NCBI GenBank assembly: GCA_964492715.1
Contig: CAZBLK010000001.1
Location: forward strand, 124,001-188,000
From: CAZBLK01 sp964492715
Lineage (GTDB): Bacteria > Bacillota > Clostridia > Lachnospirales > WRBF01
Reading direction: 5' to 3'
DNA length: 64,000 nucleotides
The notes under the pieces are model-generated. The model ran no database searches, was not told where the DNA came from, and was given only the letters and a program-made list of their open reading frames with translations. The first letter of the stretch is position 1. Every line of letters starts with the position of its first letter. Below, piece after piece: positions 60,044 to 64,000 of this stretch. Made by a program: the position numbers and the translations under genes.

Positions 60044-60724
60044 TCACTCGTCATTGTGAACAAACTTATACCCTACGCCCCACACAGTTTTAATGTACTT
60101 ACTTTCTGGGTCTATTTTTGTCCTCAAATTTTTAATGTTTACAGTGACTGTACCAACATCGCCATAGTTTTCGCCCCAAACTCCGTCGAAAATTTGGTTT
60201 TTGGAAAGCACTTTTCCTGCATTTTGAACTAAAAACAAAAGAAGCTGAAATTCTCTTGTAGTAAGCGAAATTTTTTCATTTGCCTTGTATATTTCATAAC
60301 GTTCTTTGTATATAACCAAGTCACCAATTGTTACTTTGTCGTCAGTTGAAGTTTTTGCACGCTGCTCACGACGTAGGTGCGCACGCACTCTTGAAACAAG
60401 TTCCTCAAGCACAAATGGTTTTTTAATGTAATCGTCCGCACCTAGCTCAAGCCCTAAAAGTGTGTCAAGCGTGCGGTTTTTTGCAGACACAAAAATAATG
60501 GGGCAGCTTACAGTGTCCCTAATTTTTTTGCAAAGCTCCAAGCCGTCCATCTCTGGCATCATTATGTCAAGAATAATTAAATCGTAGCTTGAATTTAAGG
60601 CTAGTTCATCATATGCGGCTTTTCCGTTGTAAACAACTTTTGTTTCAAAGCCTTCATCTGAAAGGCTGTCTGAAATAAGCTCTGCTATTTCGTGGTCATC
60701 GTCGGCAATTAATATTTTTTGCAT
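60044..60724 (-). CDS. OmpR-family response regulator
   Basis: A 226-residue regulator with a receiver domain (1-118) and a winged-helix domain (about 128-224). Asp8-Asp10 and Asp53 (ILDIMMPEMDG) form the phosphorylation site; the switch Ser/Thr and Lys (FVSAKN, KPFVLEELVSRV) are present. The effector domain has SLTTREFQLLLFLVQNAGKVLSKNQIFDGVWG and the final VRGVGYK-like TVWGVGYKF. It is the first gene of the two-component pair and lies divergently from the MMPL exporter. TTAAGAA boxes in the gap are likely its binding sites. A cgggagg ribosome site precedes the ATG. Confidence 0.94.
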   Translation of the reverse strand: MQKILIADDDHEIAELISDSLSDEGFETKVVYNGKAAYDELALNSSYDLIILDIMMPEMDGLELCKKIRDTVSCPIIFVSAKNRTLDTLLGLELGADDYIKKPFVLEELVSRVRAHLRREQRAKTSTDDKVTIGDLVIYKERYEIYKANEKISLTTREFQLLLFLVQNAGKVLSKNQIFDGVWGENYGDVGTVTVNIKNLRTKIDPESKYIKTVWGVGYKFVHNDE

Positions 60725-60809
60725 TTAAAAACCTCCCGTCTGGGATTTATAGTTTTATTATACCATTTTTATTGTATCAAAACTGTATAAAAATTTTAGT
60801 GGAAAATAA

Positions 60810-60928
60810 TTAAGAATTATTAAGAACCTGTGTTCAATACGACGACTTCGTATTAAACACAGGTTCTAAGCTTTAAAAATAAATTGCTTATAATAATTCT
60901 TAATTTTTTTTATCTTACCTGTTAAGAA
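60810..60928. promoter_or_regulatory. TTAAGAA boxes, probable response-regulator operator
   Basis: TTAAGAA occurs at 60810-60816 and 60820-60826 as a direct repeat with a 10-bp period, the usual design for OmpR-type regulators. It occurs again inverted at 60897-60903 and direct at 60922-60928. The first pair is about 50 bp upstream of a TATAAT box (60762-60757, minus) with a poor -35, consistent with activated autoregulation. The others lie close to the MMPL start. This is inferred from pattern and position. Confidence 0.55.
60823..60867. repeat. 45-bp palindromic repeat (short form)
   Basis: Arms 60823-60841 and 60849-60867 form a 19-bp stem with one mismatch and a 7-nt loop (acgactt). The right part nearly equals the right end of the long element at 37501-37535. 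It sits between the TTAAGAA boxes of the divergent promoter region. Confidence 0.85.
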
Positions 60929-61013
60929 TTAAAATGTATTATGTTTTTATTGGGATAGCAGTAAGCAAGAATATAAACATGCAAAAATAAGCAAGACAAA
61001 GAGGGGGAAATTT

Positions 61014-63062
61014 ATGCACGCTATATCAGAAAAGGTGATACGTCACAAAAACATTGTGCTTATATGCTTTTTAATTACAATAGTTTTAAGCTTTGTTTTG
61101 TCAAAGCTAGTTTCGGTAAATTTTGACTTAATAAGCTACTTACCATCAGACTCGCAGTCAACAATTGCGCTTGAAGTAATGGAAAGCGAGTTTACAAAAG
61201 CACCGCCAAACGCAAGAGTATTAGTTGAAAACGTTAGCGTACCACAGGCATTAGAATATAAAAAGGCAATATCAAACATAGAAGGTGTGCTTGAAGTAAG
61301 CTGGCTTGACGACACGCAAAACGTTTACCAGCCGCTTGAAGCAATTCCAAAAAAACAGCTTGAAAGCTGGTATGTTGATGAAAACGCACTTTTTAGTTTG
61401 GTCATTGACGACACAAAGTCGAAAAGTGCAGTTGCAGAAATAAAAGAAATTATTGCAGACAAAGGCGAGCTTACAGGTGACATTATAGACCAAGTAGATG
61501 CCCAGCAAAACACAGGCGCAGAAACAGGCAAAATGCTAATGTTTATTTTACCAATAATAGTTTTAATTTTGCTTGTAACAACAAGCTCGTGGTTTGAACC
61601 AGTGCTTTTTATGATAGCAATTGGTGTTGCAATTGTAATTAACAACGGCACAAACGTCTTTTTGGGCGAAATATCTTTTATTACAAAAACTACTGCTTCA
61701 ATTTTGCAGCTTGCCGTTTCAATGGACTACTCCATTTTCCTTCTGCACCGCTTTAGCGAGTTCCGAGAGCAGGGACAAGACGTAAAAACAGCAATGGTAA
61801 ACGCAATGACAAAATCTTTCTCATCAATTTTTGCAAGTGGGCTTACAACAGCAATTGGTTTTGGTGCGCTAATTGTAATGAGGTTTTTAATTGGCCCAGA
61901 CCTTGGCATTGTTTTGGCAAAAGGCATAGTTTTAAGTATGCTTTCAATAATGTTTTTACTTCCAGTAATTACGGTTTACACATACAAGCTTATTGATAAA
62001 ACACACCACAAGTCATTTTTGCCATCGTTTGAAGGGTTTGGGCGTTTTGCAGTTGCAGTTGGTGTGCCAGTAGCAATTTTTGCAATAGTTTCAATTGTAC
62101 CTTCATATTTAGCGCAATCTAAAATTGACTTTATGTACGGTGCATCAGTTATGGGTAACAACTCTACAGGAGCTTCAAAAACAGAGCAGCTTTTCGGCAA
62201 AGCAAACAACCTTGTTTTGCTTGTTCCAAAAGGTGATGTTGTAAAAGAAAAAGTTATCGGTGACGAGCTTTTGAAAAAAGACTTTATAAAAACTGTAGTT
62301 TCTTATACACAAAATATTGGGGCTGTAGTTCCACAACAGTTTGTTCCGCAGGATAAGCTTTCTGCTTTGCAGTCAGAAAATTTCAGCAGGCTTGTTTTAA
62401 CTTTGTCAACCGAGCAGGAAAGCGCAGAAGCTTTTAATGCCGTAGAAGAAATTAGAGCACTTGGGCAAAAGTATTACGGTGATAAATATTATTTGGCTGG
62501 CGGCACAGCAAACGTTTATGACATTAAAACAACAGTTGTGCAGGACAACAAGCTTGTAACAATTATTTCAATTTTAGGAATTGGGCTTGTGCTAATGTTT
62601 ACGTTTAAGTCACTTACGCTTCCAGTAATTTTGCTTTTAACTATTGAAACGTCAATTTGGATAAACCTTGCATTTCCATACTTCTCAGATGACAAGTTAG
62701 CTTACCTTGGGTTTATGATAATAAGCTCCATTCAGCTTGGGGCAACGGTTGACTACGCTATACTTTTTGCACATAGATACATTGAAAACAGAAGGGATTT
62801 GCCAAAGAAGAAAGCTGCAATACAAACTGTTTCAGATACAGCAGCTTCAATTTTAACTTCGGCAAGCATTTTGATAACTGCTGGGTTTATAATGGGTACA
62901 ATTTCTACAAACGGCGTAATAGGGCAACTTGGAACACTAATTGGGCGTGGAACAATGCTTTCGGCAATAATGGTTTTCTTTTTCTTGCCTACGTTACTTA
63001 TAATTTTTGACAAGGTAATTCAAAAAACAACAATTGGTTTGCACTTTTATAAGGGGGAATAA
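61014..63062 (+). CDS. MMPL/RND-family exporter
   Basis: A 682-residue membrane protein with two matching halves, each with one helix, an outside domain and five or six helices. Helix 1 is at about 14-32, the first cluster at about 170-325 and the second at about 500-675. The fourth helices carry the family motif: SMDYSIFLLHRFSEF near residue 240 and TVDYAILFAHRYIEN near 585. MMPL proteins export lipids, drugs or surface glycolipids by proton flow. The next gene encodes a secreted heptad-repeat protein, a common pairing in Firmicutes. The ATG has gagggggaaa upstream. The divergent two-component system probably controls it. Confidence 0.9.
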   Translation: MHAISEKVIRHKNIVLICFLITIVLSFVLSKLVSVNFDLISYLPSDSQSTIALEVMESEFTKAPPNARVLVENVSVPQALEYKKAISNIEGVLEVSWLDDTQNVYQPLEAIPKKQLESWYVDENALFSLVIDDTKSKSAVAEIKEIIADKGELTGDIIDQVDAQQNTGAETGKMLMFILPIIVLILLVTTSSWFEPVLFMIAIGVAIVINNGTNVFLGEISFITKTTASILQLAVSMDYSIFLLHRFSEFREQGQDVKTAMVNAMTKSFSSIFASGLTTAIGFGALIVMRFLIGPDLGIVLAKGIVLSMLSIMFLLPVITVYTYKLIDKTHHKSFLPSFEGFGRFAVAVGVPVAIFAIVSIVPSYLAQSKIDFMYGASVMGNNSTGASKTEQLFGKANNLVLLVPKGDVVKEKVIGDELLKKDFIKTVVSYTQNIGAVVPQQFVPQDKLSALQSENFSRLVLTLSTEQESAEAFNAVEEIRALGQKYYGDKYYLAGGTANVYDIKTTVVQDNKLVTIISILGIGLVLMFTFKSLTLPVILLLTIETSIWINLAFPYFSDDKLAYLGFMIISSIQLGATVDYAILFAHRYIENRRDLPKKKAAIQTVSDTAASILTSASILITAGFIMGTISTNGVIGQLGTLIGRGTMLSAIMVFFFLPTLLIIFDKVIQKTTIGLHFYKGE

Positions 63063-63064
63063 AA

Positions 63065-64000
63065 ATGAAAATGAAACTTAAATTGAAGCATGGTATGTCA
63101 CTTGCTCTTGCCACTGTTTTAGCTTTTAATATATCTTACACAGCGTTTTCAGCAGGGGTTAAAGAAGAAGTAGTCTATGTAATTTTAAATGAAGATGGTT
63201 CTACAAAAAATATTTACGTAGTAAATTCGTTTGAAAACAACGAGGGTGGACTTTCGGACTACGGCAATTACGAATCTGTTAGAAACCTTAGCACTGAAGA
63301 TGCTCTTACAATTGAAAATGGCGAAGTTATGGGGAATGTTCCTGCTGGCAAGTTTTATTACGAGGGGAAATTGACAGAAACAAAAATACCTTGGAACATT
63401 TCAATTAAATATAAACTTGATGGCACGCCTATAAATGCAAGTGAACTAGCTGGGAAAAGCGGAAACGTAGAAATTGGAATAAACATTTCGGAAAATGAGG
63501 GTGTATACAGTGAGTTTTATGAAAATTATGCACTTCAAATTTCTACAAGCTTCGATACAAACAAATGTAAAAACATTGTAGCAGAAGGAGCAACAATTGC
63601 AAACGCAGGGGAAAACAAAAACATTTCGTACACGCTTCTTCCTAAGAAGGAAGCAAACTACACTATAACTACAGAAGCAACAGGCTTTGAAATGGGGGCA
63701 ATTTCCATTAATGGTATTCCGTTTAGCCTAAACCTTGACATTAGGGAAATGGGGAAGGTTGACACAATTTCGGAAGATATTTCAGAAGGGTTTGCACCGT
63801 TGAAAGAAGGAGTAGCTTCTCTTGACGACGGTGTTAACAATTTGGAAGTTGGGGCTGAATCATTTAATAGGGGCATTAACGAATTAGTTGAGCAAACTAA
63901 CCCACTAATAAACGGCTCTAAAGAAGTGCAAGGAGCAATTTCAAAAATAAACAGTTCGCTTTCAAATGTAAATGAATTGTCGTCTGAAAATGATTCTGCT
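63065..64000 (+). CDS. Secreted heptad-repeat protein (YhgE-like partner of MMPL exporter), 3' end missing
   Basis: This frame is open to the end of the window (312 codons seen). The start MKMKLKLKHGMSLALATVLAFNISYTAFSA is a signal peptide of about 30 residues. A beta-rich region follows to about residue 235, with IPWNISIKYKLDGTPINASELAGKSGNVEI. From about 240 an alpha-helical stretch begins with a repeated LxxGxxxLxxG pattern (LKEGVASLDDGVNNLEVGAESFNRGINEL). Such extracellular coiled-coil repeats occur in YhgE/Pip-like and MMPL-associated proteins. It starts 2 nt after the MMPL stop, with aaggggga upstream, so the two form an operon. The role as a partner of the exporter is inferred. Confidence 0.75.
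   Translation, partial: MKMKLKLKHGMSLALATVLAFNISYTAFSAGVKEEVVYVILNEDGSTKNIYVVNSFENNEGGLSDYGNYESVRNLSTEDALTIENGEVMGNVPAGKFYYEGKLTETKIPWNISIKYKLDGTPINASELAGKSGNVEIGINISENEGVYSEFYENYALQISTSFDTNKCKNIVAEGATIANAGENKNISYTLLPKKEANYTITTEATGFEMGAISINGIPFSLNLDIREMGKVDTISEDISEGFAPLKEGVASLDDGVNNLEVGAESFNRGINELVEQTNPLINGSKEVQGAISKINSSLSNVNELSSENDSA

Overview
The window is a continuous piece of chromosome from a low-GC, endospore-forming Gram-positive bacterium, most likely an anaerobic member of class Clostridia close to the Lachnospirales. The reasons are: sporulation genes (sigG, a SpoVD-type PBP, an FtsW/SpoVE protein), T-box leaders before pheS and tyrS, a CodY regulator, a vitamin-B12-dependent ribonucleotide reductase, the split GcvPA/GcvPB glycine decarboxylase, strong AGGAGG-type ribosome sites, and frequent TTG/GTG starts. 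MurE carries the DNPR motif, so the peptidoglycan is predicted to be of the meso-diaminopimelate type. No rRNA, tRNA, CRISPR array, prophage or transposase was seen.

Layout. 1-4.4 kb: end of a glutamate racemase gene, glmM, a YjbQ-family gene, a small membrane protein, a CPBP protease, then sigG on the minus strand and a DUF4177 gene. 4.4-10.7 kb (minus): pheS-pheT-nicotinamidase-like-tkt, led by a Phe T-box. 10.7-13.2 kb (minus): a LuxE/LuxC pair (acyl activation and fatty-acyl reduction) with no luciferase genes. 13.5-26.6 kb (plus): the division and cell-wall cluster mraZ-rsmH-ftsL-ftsI-spoVD-murE-murF-mraY-murD-ftsW, preceded by three MraZ-type operator repeats and ending abruptly after ftsW, without murG, ftsQ or ftsZ. 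26.7-37.3 kb: a secreted stalk/thioredoxin-like protein, a FeoB-like membrane protein without a GTPase domain, yifB, a small HTH gene, dprA, topA, a short codY, a YetF-like gene and a polysaccharide deacetylase.

37.3-50.7 kb: a long palindromic repeat, Tyr T-box and tyrS, a decayed ArsR-type gene next to a small repeat, a GH13 glycosidase, nrdJ, a lone flagellin gene, and the operon gcvT-gcvH-gcvPA-gcvPB. 50.7-64 kb: msrA, an AGE-family epimerase with a TPR protein, a poly-HAMP chemoreceptor, two small genes, a VOC protein, a GH133 glycogen debranching enzyme, a two-component system (minus), and a divergent MMPL exporter followed by a secreted heptad-repeat protein that runs off the window.

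How the parts relate. Precursor synthesis (racemase, GlmM, MurE/F/D, MraY) and septal synthesis (FtsL, two class B PBPs, FtsW) form the core. GH13 and GH133 enzymes, perhaps with the epimerase, handle storage or imported glucans. The two-component system probably controls the MMPL pair, since repeated TTAAGAA boxes lie between them.

The least ordinary items are the LuxCE pair, two families of small palindromic or MITE-like repeats (one abutting a broken gene), a tandemly duplicated terminator, a CodY with a shrunken sensor domain, and a thioredoxin-fold protein without cysteines. I did not find a clearly new multi-gene system. The LuxCE pair and the repeat families are the best candidates for follow-up.
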